From Eubacteriaceae bacterium (GTDB lineage: Bacteria; Bacillota; Clostridia; Lachnospirales; Lachnospiraceae): a stretch of 64,000 nucleotides of DNA. Both the position numbers and the translations under genes were made by a program. Where the stretch lies: contig CAJSYQ010000001.1 in NCBI GenBank assembly GCA_910574015.1, positions 1-64,000 of the forward strand, in the 5' to 3' direction. Below the pieces are notes generated by a model. The model was not told the DNA's origin and ran no database searches. It saw nothing but the letters and a program-made list of their open reading frames with translations. Of the stretch, positions 1 to 8,152 are shown piece after piece (position 1 is the stretch's first letter; every line of letters begins with the position of its first letter).

Positions 1-46
1 TAAGAAATGAGGGACAGTGTATGTTTTACCAGAAATATCTGTCAGA

Positions 47-100
47 GTAAATGCAACACAGGCATTTTTCAGAGTTACTGCAACAGAGTGTTGCATTTAC
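47..100. repeat. 12-bp perfect inverted repeat
   Basis: GTAAATGCAACA (47-58) is repeated as its exact reverse complement TGTTGCATTTAC (89-100), separated by 30 bases. There is no T-run directly after it, so a simple intrinsic terminator is unlikely. It lies upstream of the zinc-ribbon gene array and could be a protein-binding site, an RNA stem or the end of an element. Its role is unknown. Confidence 0.6.
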
Positions 101-150
101 CTTGAAAAATCTCGTACAATTTAGAAGTGAAAATATGTTCGGCAATCGTA

Positions 151-179
151 TTGTAAAGCACAAATAGCGGTGTTATAAT
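151..179 (+). promoter_or_regulatory. probable sigma-A promoter of the zinc-ribbon array
   Basis: TTGTAA (151-156) and a consensus TATAAT (174-179) are separated by exactly 17 bases. The start of transcription would fall near 186, about 50 bases ahead of the first zinc-ribbon gene. Confidence 0.6.
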
Positions 180-237
180 AATTATAAAAAATTTTAGAAG
201 GGTGAAAATCCCCCAACCAAAAAGGAGGGTAAGTATT

Positions 238-698
238 ATGGCAAGAAAAATTATTTGTCCGGAATGCAATACGATTTTTGACGAGGATGTGTTAAAGCAA
301 AAAAATAGTCAAGACACATGTTTGGTCTGTGGGGGGTCTCTTAGTGGAGAAAAAGAATCTGACCATAAGGAATCACCTGTTAAAGATAATGAATCACCTG
401 TTGAAAAGAAAACTTACTATTACTATAAAGAAGGTGGTGGGACTTTAGATGAGATGTTGTTCGATGGCTGGAAACCGATTTATACCTTTCAAGCAACTGA
501 TATAGAGGACGCAGAACGACAGTTAAAAGAAGTTTGTCCAAACAGTCCATTTTTTAAAACTGCCCCATCAAAGCAAATCCGTTGCCCCAGGTGTTTTCCA
601 CTGATTTTCAGTTAGTTCCTAAGAAATTCAGTCTTTTGACAGGATTCGCTACGAATCGTGTTGACAGAGTATGTGTCAAATGTATGAAAAGATTTTAA
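238..698 (+). pseudogene. double zinc-ribbon protein, copy 1, frameshifted near its 3' end
   Basis: The reading frame opens at 238 (MARKIICPEC) behind a GGAGGG ribosome binding site and stops at 615. Compared with the three other copies it has lost one T in a T-run (GTTTTCC instead of GTTTTTCC, near 594-600), so the second zinc ribbon (CPRC...CVKC) is out of frame; the homologous DNA continues to the old stop at 698. The first ribbon (CPEC...CLVC) and the Tyr-rich middle are intact. It may make a truncated one-ribbon protein, be restored by slippage at the T-run, or be dead. Function unknown. Confidence 0.75.
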
Positions 699-792
699 GC
701 ACAATTAGAAACCAAGTTATTTTCGGTGATTGTTTACATCTTATTAATATAAAAGGGGTAAAATCCCCCGACCAAAAAGGAGGGTAAGTATT

Positions 793-1308
793 ATGGGAAG
801 AAAAATTATTTGTCCGGAATGCAATACGATTTTTGACGAGGATGTGTTAAAGCAAAAAAATAGTGATGACACATGTTTAGTCTGTGGGGGGGCTCTTAGT
901 GGAGAAAAGGAATCTGCCCATGAGAAAACACTTGATGAAGATAATGGTGAGGATAATTGGATTACTTGGTATTATTATGGTATGAAAGATAAAAAGGGAA
1001 AGCCATCTGGATCTGCATCATTACGAGATAAACCTATAGATTTAGTAGAGCATGGTGATACATATTTCTTGATTCAGGAATTCAAAGCACCACCAGAATC
1101 AGAATGTGGACTTGATAAAGTAAAAGAAATCCTGCGTACCTATGTGCCAGATGCGTTTGTCTATCCAGAAAAGAAAGAACCTGTTATCCGTTGCCCCAGG
1201 TGTTTTTCCACTGATTTTCAGTTAGTTCCTAAGAAATTCAGTCTTTTGACAGGATTCGCTACGAATCGTGTTGACAGAGTATGTGTCAAATGTATGAAAA
1301 GATTTTAA
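793..1308 (+). CDS. double zinc-ribbon protein, copy 2 (divergent middle)
   Basis: A 171-residue protein of unknown function. An N-terminal CPEC...CLVC pair (about residues 8-32) and a C-terminal CPRC...CVKC pair (about residues 133-168) look like two separate treble-clef or zinc-ribbon knuckles. Both ends are nearly identical to the other copies, but residues about 50-130 are different, with WITWYYYG and a PPESECG segment. The ATG at 793 follows GGAGGG with good spacing. The setting, directly ahead of a tape-measure gene where tail chaperones usually sit, suggests a phage-linked role, but no function can be assigned. Confidence 0.8.
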   Translation: MGRKIICPECNTIFDEDVLKQKNSDDTCLVCGGALSGEKESAHEKTLDEDNGEDNWITWYYYGMKDKKGKPSGSASLRDKPIDLVEHGDTYFLIQEFKAPPESECGLDKVKEILRTYVPDAFVYPEKKEPVIRCPRCFSTDFQLVPKKFSLLTGFATNRVDRVCVKCMKRF

Positions 1309-1402
1309 GCACAATCATAAAACAAGTTATTTTCAGTGATTGTTTGAATCTAATTAATTTAAAAGGGAGAAAATCCCCCAACCAAAAAGGATGGTAAGAA
1401 TT

Positions 1403-1861
1403 ATGGCAAGAAAAATTATTTGTCCGGAATGCAATACAATTTTTGACGAGGATGTGTTAAAACAAAAAAATAGTGAAGACACATGTTTGGTCTGTGGGTG
1501 TTCTCTTAGTAGAGAAAAGGAATCTGTCCACGAGGAATCACCTGTTGAAGATAATGGTGAGGCGGCAGAGAAAAAGACGTTCTATTATTATGATGATGAT
1601 GGAACTTTGACAGGCACATTATACAGCCATTGTAAGCCGATTTATACCTTTCAAGCGACAGATATAGAGGACGCAGAAAGACAGTTAAAAGAAGTATGTC
1701 CAAACAGCCCATTATTTAAAACTGCCCCATCAAAGCAAATCCGCTGCCCCAGGTGTTTTTCAACTGATTTTCAGTTAGTTCCCAAGAAATTCAGTCTTTT
1801 GACAGGATTCGCTACGAACCGTGTTGACAGGGTATGTGTCAAATGTATGAAAAGATTTTAA
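1403..1861 (+). CDS. double zinc-ribbon protein, copy 3
   Basis: A 152-residue protein from the ATG at 1403, the start equivalent to the other copies; an in-frame ATG at 1391 lies inside the leader. The N-terminal CPEC...CLVC and C-terminal CPRC...CVKC motifs are intact. The middle has GTLTGTLYSH and a helix-like IEDAERQLKEVC segment shared with copies 1 and 4. The ribosome binding site is altered to GGATGG, so translation may be weaker than from copies 2 and 4. Function unknown. Confidence 0.8.
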   Translation: MARKIICPECNTIFDEDVLKQKNSEDTCLVCGCSLSREKESVHEESPVEDNGEAAEKKTFYYYDDDGTLTGTLYSHCKPIYTFQATDIEDAERQLKEVCPNSPLFKTAPSKQIRCPRCFSTDFQLVPKKFSLLTGFATNRVDRVCVKCMKRF

Positions 1862-1955
1862 GCACAATTAGAGACCAGGTTCTTTTCGGTGATTGTTTGA
1901 ATCTAATTAATATAAAAGGGGGAAAATCCCCCAACCAAAAAGGAGAATAAGTATT

Positions 1956-2411
1956 ATGGGAAGAAAAATTATTTGTCCGGAATGCAATACGATTTTTGAC
2001 GAGGATGTGTTAAAGCAAAAAAATAGTCAAGACACATGTTTGGTTTGTGGGGGTTCTCTTAGTGGAGAAAAGGAATCTGACCATGAGGAATCACCTAATG
2101 TAGATAATGGTGAGGCGGCAGAGAAGAAGACATTCTATTATTATGATAGTGGAACTTTAACAGGCACATTATACAGCCATCGTAAACCGATTTATACCTT
2201 TCAGGCGACTGATATAGAAGATGCAGAACGACAGTTAAAAGAAGTATGTCCAAACAGTCCATTATTTAAAACTGCCCCATCAAAGCAAATCCGCTGCCCC
2301 AGGTGTTTTTCCACTGATTTTCAGTTAGTTCCCAAGAAATTCAGTCTCTTGACAGGATTCGCTACGAACCGTGTTGACAGAGTATGTGTCAAATGTATGA
2401 AAAGATTTTAA
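1956..2411 (+). CDS. double zinc-ribbon protein, copy 4
   Basis: A 151-residue protein, nearly a twin of copy 3, with both Cys pairs intact and the same GTLTGTLYSH and IEDAERQLKEVC middle. The ATG at 1956 follows an AAGGAGAA ribosome binding site. It ends 90 bases before the tape-measure gene, with a weak terminator between. The C-terminal ribbon ends in CVKCMKRF, a common ending of small phage and plasmid zinc-ribbon proteins. No enzymatic motif is visible. Confidence 0.8.
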   Translation: MGRKIICPECNTIFDEDVLKQKNSQDTCLVCGGSLSGEKESDHEESPNVDNGEAAEKKTFYYYDSGTLTGTLYSHRKPIYTFQATDIEDAERQLKEVCPNSPLFKTAPSKQIRCPRCFSTDFQLVPKKFSLLTGFATNRVDRVCVKCMKRF

Positions 2412-2437
2412 GTACAATTAGAAACTTCATAACTTTA

Positions 2438-2466
2438 GAGAGATTGTTTGACAGTCTCTCTTTTAT
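2438..2466 (+). terminator. weak intrinsic terminator after the zinc-ribbon array
   Basis: AGAGAGA (2438-2444) pairs with TCTCTTT (2456-2462, one G-T pair) around an 11-base loop and runs into a T-rich tail. The stem is short, so read-through into the tape-measure gene is likely. Confidence 0.5.
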
Positions 2467-2501
2467 TATGCAAAAATATATAAATTCAGGAGGTACTTAG
2501 T

Positions 2502-5500
2502 TTGGAAAATTTTATTATTAAGTTACAGGCCATGTTAGATACGGCTAATTCAAAAAAACATATCAATTCAGAGATCAGGGAATTGCAGAAGTCTATTAAC
2601 AGGTTACGGCTTACGGCAACCCTGATGAAAGGGGACAGCAAAAAGAGCATCAATCAGGCAATCAATCAGATGGAAAACCAACTGAATCAGGTAAAATTAA
2701 AGGCGAAGATTGACCAGAAAAGTTTGAAAGCGGATGTAAAGAAAGCTCTTAGCAGTATTTCATTTAAAGATATCGACATGAATTTTGACAGCGGCAAGGC
2801 GATATTAAAAGCAAAAAAGGTTGTTGCCGACGCTCAGAAAATAATTGAAAATAGTCCGATATCAGTAAATATCGAATTAAAAAAAGAAAAACTGGACCAT
2901 CAGCTTACTGCGTATCTTTCCAAAAATTCAAAAATAAAAGAATCACAGGGTTTATTAAAGGAAGCGGATAAACTTCGCCAAAAAATATCCCAAATCAATG
3001 ATAAGGACTCATTACGAAACGCTTCAGACAGCTTTCAGCTATTTAAGAACCAGGTTCAGGCTACCGGTTACCAGACGAAATCAGCCAGCGACCGTATCAA
3101 AGGCTTAGTCGGAAACGTCTCTAAAATCGGTTCGGCTTTTGGTGTGGCATCCCTCGTCTTATCAAATTTTCAAAAATCGTTAAAAACGATAAAGCTAAAT
3201 GATGATTTAATTACCGAGATCAGTAAGTCCTCAAATTCCACCAAAAAGGAACTTGAGGAATTGGTAAACTCCGCATTCCAAACAGCTTCAAAATATGGCC
3301 AGCCCTCCAGCGATTATTTAACGGCCATTCAGCAAATGAACCGTTCCGGATTTTATGGTGAGGCAGGAAAGGCACTGGGGGAGTTGTCACTAAAAGCACA
3401 GGCAGCCGGAAATCTTAGTGCTGATACGGCGCAGAAATACCTTCTGGCAGCTTCTGCCGCCTATGATTATAAAGGAAGTATCCAGCAGTTATCCACTGTA
3501 TTAGATGGACAAAACGCGATAACGAATGCCCACAGTGTTGATCTTGAGACAATGGCTTCCGCTACTACCAGAGCAGGCAGCGTAGCTGCGAATGCAGGTG
3601 TAAAGATAGAAGAACTCTCCGCCATGATCGCTACTATCTCTGCCAGAACGAAAGAAACCGGAGAAGAAACCGGAACTGGTATAATGTCATTACTTGAGAA
3701 TCTGCAGAATGTATCGTCGAATACAATTGTTGCCACCTTGAACAAAGCCAATGCATCAATGACAAAAACAGTGAATGGAATCGAAAGACTCCGTAATCCT
3801 ATAGAAATTCTGAAAGACCTGGCGAAGACTTATAATTCACTTGACGATAGCGATCCGTTAAAAAGTGAAATTACAACGAATATCGGTGAGGAATACCACG
3901 CAAACCAGCTTTCCGCCCTTCTAAGTGGTTGGGATATGTATGAAAAAATGTTAAAGACATACGCAGAGGGAACGGGGTCGGCTGATATAGAAGTACAGAA
4001 GACAGCAGGTTCTCTTTCGGGACGCCTGAATACCCTGCAGAACAGCTGGGATTCTCTGGTTAATACCATTACAAACAAAGACGCACTAAGAGATGGCATC
4101 AGTCTATTTGAAGGTTTAATAAATACAGCCGAAAAACTTATTGACGTTTTCGACGTAATCCCTGTGGCATTTGCCGGTATAACAGCTTTTAAGACAGCGA
4201 AAGATAAAGACTATGGGATTACAAAGATATTTGACCGTGATTCTGGAAAACTGGATATAGAGGGAAATTTCATGGGTATCGATTTTACCCAAATCAAGCA
4301 TTTTCGTGATGCATCTGAAGCTATCTCTGATTGGAATAGAGAGCTAAAAAATGGATTTACTGATGTTGATGCATTTAGAAATAAGACGGCGCAGAACAAT
4401 GCCCAATTGAAAGATTACCTCAAAACTTGTAGTGTTGATGCCCCTGCATCTCTCGAAGGATACAAGCAACATTTGCAGGCAGCAGGGATAGAAACTAAAT
4501 CTTTGAGAGCAGGTACCATGCTATTGAATACAGCCCTCTCGTTTGGTATAGGAATGGCTGTACAGGGGGTGATTACTGGTATCGCCACTGTAATAGACAA
4601 CTATGCCAATCGTGTAATATATGCACAGGAACGGTTAAATGAATTTTATAATGCTGTAACAGAATCCAAAAACGATCTTAAAACACAAGAACAATGGATC
4701 GAAGAGCATGGAAAAAGATACGAGGAGCTCTCCCATGGCGTGGATAATTATGGACATGCTATATCTTTAACAGCCGATGAAATCAGCGAATACAACTCCC
4801 TCACCAAAGATATTGAGCGGATGTTCCCCAACATGATTTCTGGATATAACGATCAAAATCAGGCTATCGTTAAAACAAAAGGAAGTATTGATGCCCTTAC
4901 TGAATCATATAAACAGAATGTTGAAGCAGCCTATGCGGCTACATTAACAAAATCAGGTGATAGTTTTGACGATTATAAGACCGCTATTGAAGATGAGGAG
5001 GAAGTAAAAGAAATCGCAGAACAGATTATTTCTGCCAATAAAATTACTCGTATAGTCGATTCTCGCGGCATAGAGAGTTTTAAAATTAACGATAAGAACG
5101 TTGATATTAAAGAAATACTCTCAGACGATGAATATAAAAAACTCATCGACGAAACTCTTCAGTTCGATATGAAGACGGCTGGGAATAACATTTTGACAGA
5201 ATTTAATTTCGACGATTTAAGCAAAGAATTACAGCAAAAAATAAGAGCAGCCCTCATAACCGCAAATGCAGCAATAAAAACAGAAACAGCTAAAGTAAAA
5301 CCACTTCTTGAAGCATTTGTATATGGAAACAGTGGGAAAGATTCTGGTTATGCTGAACTTGGTGAAGAAGGGAAACAGGTAATTCGTAATGTAATATCGA
5401 GTCTTGACGATGCTTTTTATCAGCAGTTTGATTCTGACTCTGATATGGCATCATTTTTCTACACTAATTTTATCGACCCATTGAAAGACGGACTTGATAA

Positions 5501-7295
5501 CACGGATCTTGCCGTAAAAATCAATACTCTCTTTTCTTTAAACCAAAATAATTATAAAAGTTATCAGGATTATGTAAACGCAGTAAATGATATAATCAAC
5601 CAGATCAAAGGATACAAAGATAATGATGGAAATCCATTATATTCTGACGAACAAATAACTGGACTACAAAATGTACTTGGTGTTGGAAAGATTAATACAA
5701 GTGGTCAATTATCTGGTCAAAGTCTTATCGACACAGTAAAAGGGAAATATTCTTCTATAACGGATGCTGATAAATTTATTAGCACACTGAGCGAAAAAGA
5801 ACTAAGAGTTTTGTATGGTCTCAAGCCAAATGAAAGTAAAAGCCTGGATGATTTAAAGAATGCAATAGATAAAGCAAAGACTGAAACAAAAACTCAAACC
5901 GACTCCTCTCCCATCACCTTCTCCAAAGCATGGTCGGGACTAAATGAATCCGACCAGAACGCACTAAAGAAGGAAACACTGGAAGGTGTGCTGGATCAGG
6001 ACAGTATCCGTGAATTTCAGGATCTTTCTGACAACTTTTCACTGCAGCAGATCCGGGACGAGATCCTCTCCCTGATTCCTCTGGATGATAAACTGGCACA
6101 GTTTATTGATGATTCCGGGAAATTAACTGCCGCTTATTCTGAGATGAAGAAAAACAAGGCCGTATCGACCAAAACACTTCTGGAAATGCCGGAGGGGATA
6201 CAAAGATTAAAGGGCTACACAGATTTCAGGAATACCGTATCCGACACCAAAATATCCAGAGAAACAAAGACGGACGCCTTTGAGGATATCATCACTGAGT
6301 ACCTGAAAGCAAACCAGACCATCATGGATTCATCCGGGGAAACAAAGAATTTTGTTGTGGACGCCCTGAAAGATGCCGGTATCAAAAATGCGGAAGTCCT
6401 GGTCGACGGCGTGATAAACTGTAAAAATACCATGACAGAAGTGATGTCCGAGATCGACGCGGCAAATGACACGGATGTGAAAAATTTCGCCAAAGCATGC
6501 AGTGCGAAAAACCTCAATAACACAAACCTCTACAACTCCATTGGCGAAAACACTGCCTATATGCTGAACCAGCTGAAAGATAACTATGCCGCTGACGTCA
6601 GAAATTTCGGAAAGGCACTGCAGAATAAGCTAAAAGCAGAAAAGGAATACGCAGCTGCTGTTCTGGAAATGGAAGGTGTGGCAAATGGCGGTACAAGCAA
6701 TGCCGCCATGGCTTCTTTCTTTGGTATGAGCGGCGGTGCCATGTCCCCATCCACGGACCCGGAAACATACAAGAAATATAAAAGCGCAAAAAAGAAGCTT
6801 GACAAATCGAATAAAGCCTATAAGAAAATGCTTGCCAAACTGAGGAAAAACCTGGAGAAGGTCAATATCACAAAAATTGACTATGATCCCACAGCAAAAG
6901 ATGGTTCCGGCAAGAAAAAGGATACAGCAAAGAAAACCAAAACAGAGATTGACTGGATCAGCCGTCTTATCGAACGCACCACAACGAAACTTGACATTTT
7001 CAAGGCAGAACTGCAGAACCTGTTTACTGTCAAGGCAAAGAACAGCAATCTAAATAAGCAGCTGAAACAGACAACGAAACTCATTAATGCCTATGGCACA
7101 GCAGCAAAAAATTATACAAAGAAAGCAGGCAGCGTTGAGCTCTCTTCCGGATTGAAGAAACAAATCCGTGAAGGAAAGATAAAAGGAAAGCCAAAGGATC
7201 TTATCAGGAAATATGGCGAAAAGACAGCCAATAAGATACAGGCTTACCAGAACTGGTATGAGTTTCATGCCACTTTACTCAGTAATGAGTACTGA
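2502..7295 (+). CDS. phage tail tape-measure protein, exon 1
   Basis: The first part (about 1,594 residues) of a giant tail tape-measure protein, the ruler that sets phage tail length. It starts at TTG 2502, eight bases after AGGAGG. The N-terminus is a coiled-coil pattern (RLRLTATLMKGDSKK, QLNQVKLKAKID) typical of clostridial TP901-type tape measures. A hydrophobic stretch near residues 675-690 (LSFGIGMAVQGVITGI) is consistent with the membrane-active segment of such proteins. Long Lys/Asp-rich helical repeats follow. The frame closes with TGA at 7293-7295, inside a group I intron; the true exon probably ends between 7283 and 7290 and is joined to the frame beginning near 8153. Confidence 0.85.
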   Translation: MENFIIKLQAMLDTANSKKHINSEIRELQKSINRLRLTATLMKGDSKKSINQAINQMENQLNQVKLKAKIDQKSLKADVKKALSSISFKDIDMNFDSGKAILKAKKVVADAQKIIENSPISVNIELKKEKLDHQLTAYLSKNSKIKESQGLLKEADKLRQKISQINDKDSLRNASDSFQLFKNQVQATGYQTKSASDRIKGLVGNVSKIGSAFGVASLVLSNFQKSLKTIKLNDDLITEISKSSNSTKKELEELVNSAFQTASKYGQPSSDYLTAIQQMNRSGFYGEAGKALGELSLKAQAAGNLSADTAQKYLLAASAAYDYKGSIQQLSTVLDGQNAITNAHSVDLETMASATTRAGSVAANAGVKIEELSAMIATISARTKETGEETGTGIMSLLENLQNVSSNTIVATLNKANASMTKTVNGIERLRNPIEILKDLAKTYNSLDDSDPLKSEITTNIGEEYHANQLSALLSGWDMYEKMLKTYAEGTGSADIEVQKTAGSLSGRLNTLQNSWDSLVNTITNKDALRDGISLFEGLINTAEKLIDVFDVIPVAFAGITAFKTAKDKDYGITKIFDRDSGKLDIEGNFMGIDFTQIKHFRDASEAISDWNRELKNGFTDVDAFRNKTAQNNAQLKDYLKTCSVDAPASLEGYKQHLQAAGIETKSLRAGTMLLNTALSFGIGMAVQGVITGIATVIDNYANRVIYAQERLNEFYNAVTESKNDLKTQEQWIEEHGKRYEELSHGVDNYGHAISLTADEISEYNSLTKDIERMFPNMISGYNDQNQAIVKTKGSIDALTESYKQNVEAAYAATLTKSGDSFDDYKTAIEDEEEVKEIAEQIISANKITRIVDSRGIESFKINDKNVDIKEILSDDEYKKLIDETLQFDMKTAGNNILTEFNFDDLSKELQQKIRAALITANAAIKTETAKVKPLLEAFVYGNSGKDSGYAELGEEGKQVIRNVISSLDDAFYQQFDSDSDMASFFYTNFIDPLKDGLDNTDLAVKINTLFSLNQNNYKSYQDYVNAVNDIINQIKGYKDNDGNPLYSDEQITGLQNVLGVGKINTSGQLSGQSLIDTVKGKYSSITDADKFISTLSEKELRVLYGLKPNESKSLDDLKNAIDKAKTETKTQTDSSPITFSKAWSGLNESDQNALKKETLEGVLDQDSIREFQDLSDNFSLQQIRDEILSLIPLDDKLAQFIDDSGKLTAAYSEMKKNKAVSTKTLLEMPEGIQRLKGYTDFRNTVSDTKISRETKTDAFEDIITEYLKANQTIMDSSGETKNFVVDALKDAGIKNAEVLVDGVINCKNTMTEVMSEIDAANDTDVKNFAKACSAKNLNNTNLYNSIGENTAYMLNQLKDNYAADVRNFGKALQNKLKAEKEYAAAVLEMEGVANGGTSNAAMASFFGMSGGAMSPSTDPETYKKYKSAKKKLDKSNKAYKKMLAKLRKNLEKVNITKIDYDPTAKDGSGKKKDTAKKTKTEIDWISRLIERTTTKLDIFKAELQNLFTVKAKNSNLNKQLKQTTKLINAYGTAAKNYTKKAGSVELSSGLKKQIREGKIKGKPKDLIRKYGEKTANKIQAYQNWYEFHATLLSNEY

Positions 7296-7692
7296 AAAAT
7301 CTATCTAATTGCTGGAACCCCCTAAAGACAGTTGCACTACAACGCAGTGATGAAATAAGCACAGACGTGAATGTAGCGAAAGCAGAAAAAAGTAACTGTA
7401 TGGCATAAGGTGCAAACCTAAGTGCTACAGACAATGGGGAATCAGCAGCGAAGTCCCGAATAGGGGAACGTTCAACGACTAGTAAGACCTATTTTTATGT
7501 GGGCATAGGATTACAAGCGGTTGGTAATCCGAAATGGTAGACTATCTGTTAAATAAGAATAAACACCCAATGTACTCGAGTGCTTATTCCCTATACTACT
7601 CTTCTATTTCTTAATAGTGACTATTTAGTATAGGAAGAAATAAGATAATGTAAGAATTACTCCTGACCGTAGGGTCGAAACGGTAAATATAA

Positions 7693-7721
7693 TTGACATA
7701 GAGATCAATTTATGTCATAAT
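7693..7721 (+). promoter_or_regulatory. promoter of the putative antitoxin RNA
   Basis: A perfect -35 box TTGACA (7693-7698) and CATAAT (7716-7721) are separated by 17 bases inside the intron P8 loop. Transcription would start near 7728, pointing toward the small toxin gene. Confidence 0.65.
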
Positions 7722-7727
7722 GATAAA

Positions 7728-7835
7728 AGATAAGAACCAAAGGGTACTACCGATAGCAAGCGGTCAGTCCCAAATTGATTAAGTATATAAATGATTATAA
7801 CCGCATCAGATTGGAGCCTGGGCGGTTATTTTCGT
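7728..7835 (+). ncRNA. putative antisense antitoxin RNA of a type I system
   Basis: A roughly 108-base transcript is predicted from the promoter at 7693-7721 to the terminator ending near 7835. It contains no good coding frame. It runs convergently with the small peptide gene on the minus strand and overlaps the end of its coding region and its 3' untranslated region. This matches the layout of the TxpA/RatA and BsrG/SR4 type I systems of Bacillus. The RNA is inferred from promoter and terminator signals only. Confidence 0.55.
7797..7835. terminator. shared bidirectional terminator of the toxin-antitoxin cassette
   Basis: ATAACCGC (7797-7804) and GCGGTTAT (7822-7829) form a perfect 8-bp stem, with an inner CAG/CTG stem. 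On the plus strand it is followed by TTTTCGTTT. On the minus strand it begins at the stop codon of the peptide gene, so it can end both convergent transcripts. Confidence 0.65.
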
Positions 7836-7909
7836 TTACCGATTTGAAAGAACAAACCAGCGACTGCTGTAAGCATTATCACAAATTCAATAATCTGATC
7901 TAAAGACAT
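7826..7909 (-). CDS. 27-residue holin-like (type I) toxin peptide
   Basis: A tiny frame, read leftward from ATG at 7909, encodes 27 residues: MSLDQ, a single hydrophobic segment (IIEFVIMLTAVAGLFF) and a basic tail (QIGKRK). This is the build of the putative holin-like/TxpA-BsrG class of membrane toxins. The start is preceded by AAGGAGGGG at ideal spacing. A promoter at 8032-8059, a roughly 115-base structured 5' leader and a terminator overlapping the stop make a complete gene. A convergent RNA gene overlaps its 3' end. The cassette lies within the P8 loop of the group I intron. The assignment is from features and resemblance; no family search was possible. Confidence 0.7.
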   Translation of the reverse strand: MSLDQIIEFVIMLTAVAGLFFQIGKRK

Positions 7910-8031
7910 AACTGCAATCCCCTCCTTCACTTAAATATTTCTCCCGGAGAAGATTTATCTATGTAAACAGAGGGTATCAGTCCCTCTGGAAGAAGGACTA
8001 ACCGCCTACCACTTTAGGCAGCACCATAACC

Positions 8032-8059
8032 ATTGTAACATAATGTAATATATTGTCAA
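8032..8059 (-). promoter_or_regulatory. promoter of the small toxin gene
   Basis: Read on the minus strand, TTGACA (8059-8054) and TACAAT (8037-8032) are 16 bases apart. The predicted start near 8025 gives a 5' leader of about 115 bases with a CAGAGGG/CCCTCTG hairpin near 7968-7989, reminiscent of the structured leaders of type I toxin mRNAs. Confidence 0.6.
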
Positions 8060-8152
8060 ATATTATTTCAATTATTTAACAGATAGAAGATATAGTCTTA
8101 TCTCATGGGAAATCCATGAGGGGTTAATATACCCGGCCAGTTTAGCGGGCTG

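Larger units (their letters stand above)
198..2411 (+). repeat. tandem array of four zinc-ribbon gene units
   Basis: Four direct repeats of about 550-610 bases, each made of a leader, a conserved 5' coding block, a more variable middle and a conserved 3' coding block. Leaders share a G-run, an AAAATC core and a C-run that can form a short hairpin just before the ribosome binding site. Start codons lie at 238, 793, 1403 and 1956. Near-identical ends with a divergent middle in unit 2 suggest duplication plus recombination. Base composition is clearly more AT-rich than the core genes to the right. Confidence 0.9.
7284..8152 (+). ncRNA. group IA self-splicing intron in the tape-measure gene
   Basis: The catalytic core can be folded by eye. 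P3 is TCTATC (7300-7305) with GGTAGA (7536-7541). P4 is TGCTG (7310-7314) with CAGCA (7443-7447). P7 is GACTA (7477-7481) with TAGTC (8093-8097), preceded by the classic AAGATA of J8/7. P7.1 is CCTAT/ATAGG (7488-7509) and P7.2 is GGATTAC/GTAATCC (7508-7530); these extra stems mark subgroup IA. P8 is a perfect 15-bp helix, 7542-7556 with 8072-8086. P9 (8102-8120) has a GAAA loop. A P1-like hairpin spans 7279-7295. The exact ends are uncertain by about ten bases; removing roughly 7284-8152 restores the tape-measure frame. No homing endonuclease is present; a toxin-antitoxin-like cassette fills the P8 loop. Confidence 0.85.

Noticed and set aside
202-237. Upstream GTG at 202 as start of zinc-ribbon copy 1
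   Set aside because: The ATG at 238 has the ribosome binding site and matches the start of the other three copies.
198-2411. Zinc-ribbon array as a diversity-generating retroelement target
   Set aside because: No reverse transcriptase or template repeat is visible and the differences between copies are whole-segment replacements, not scattered changes at A.
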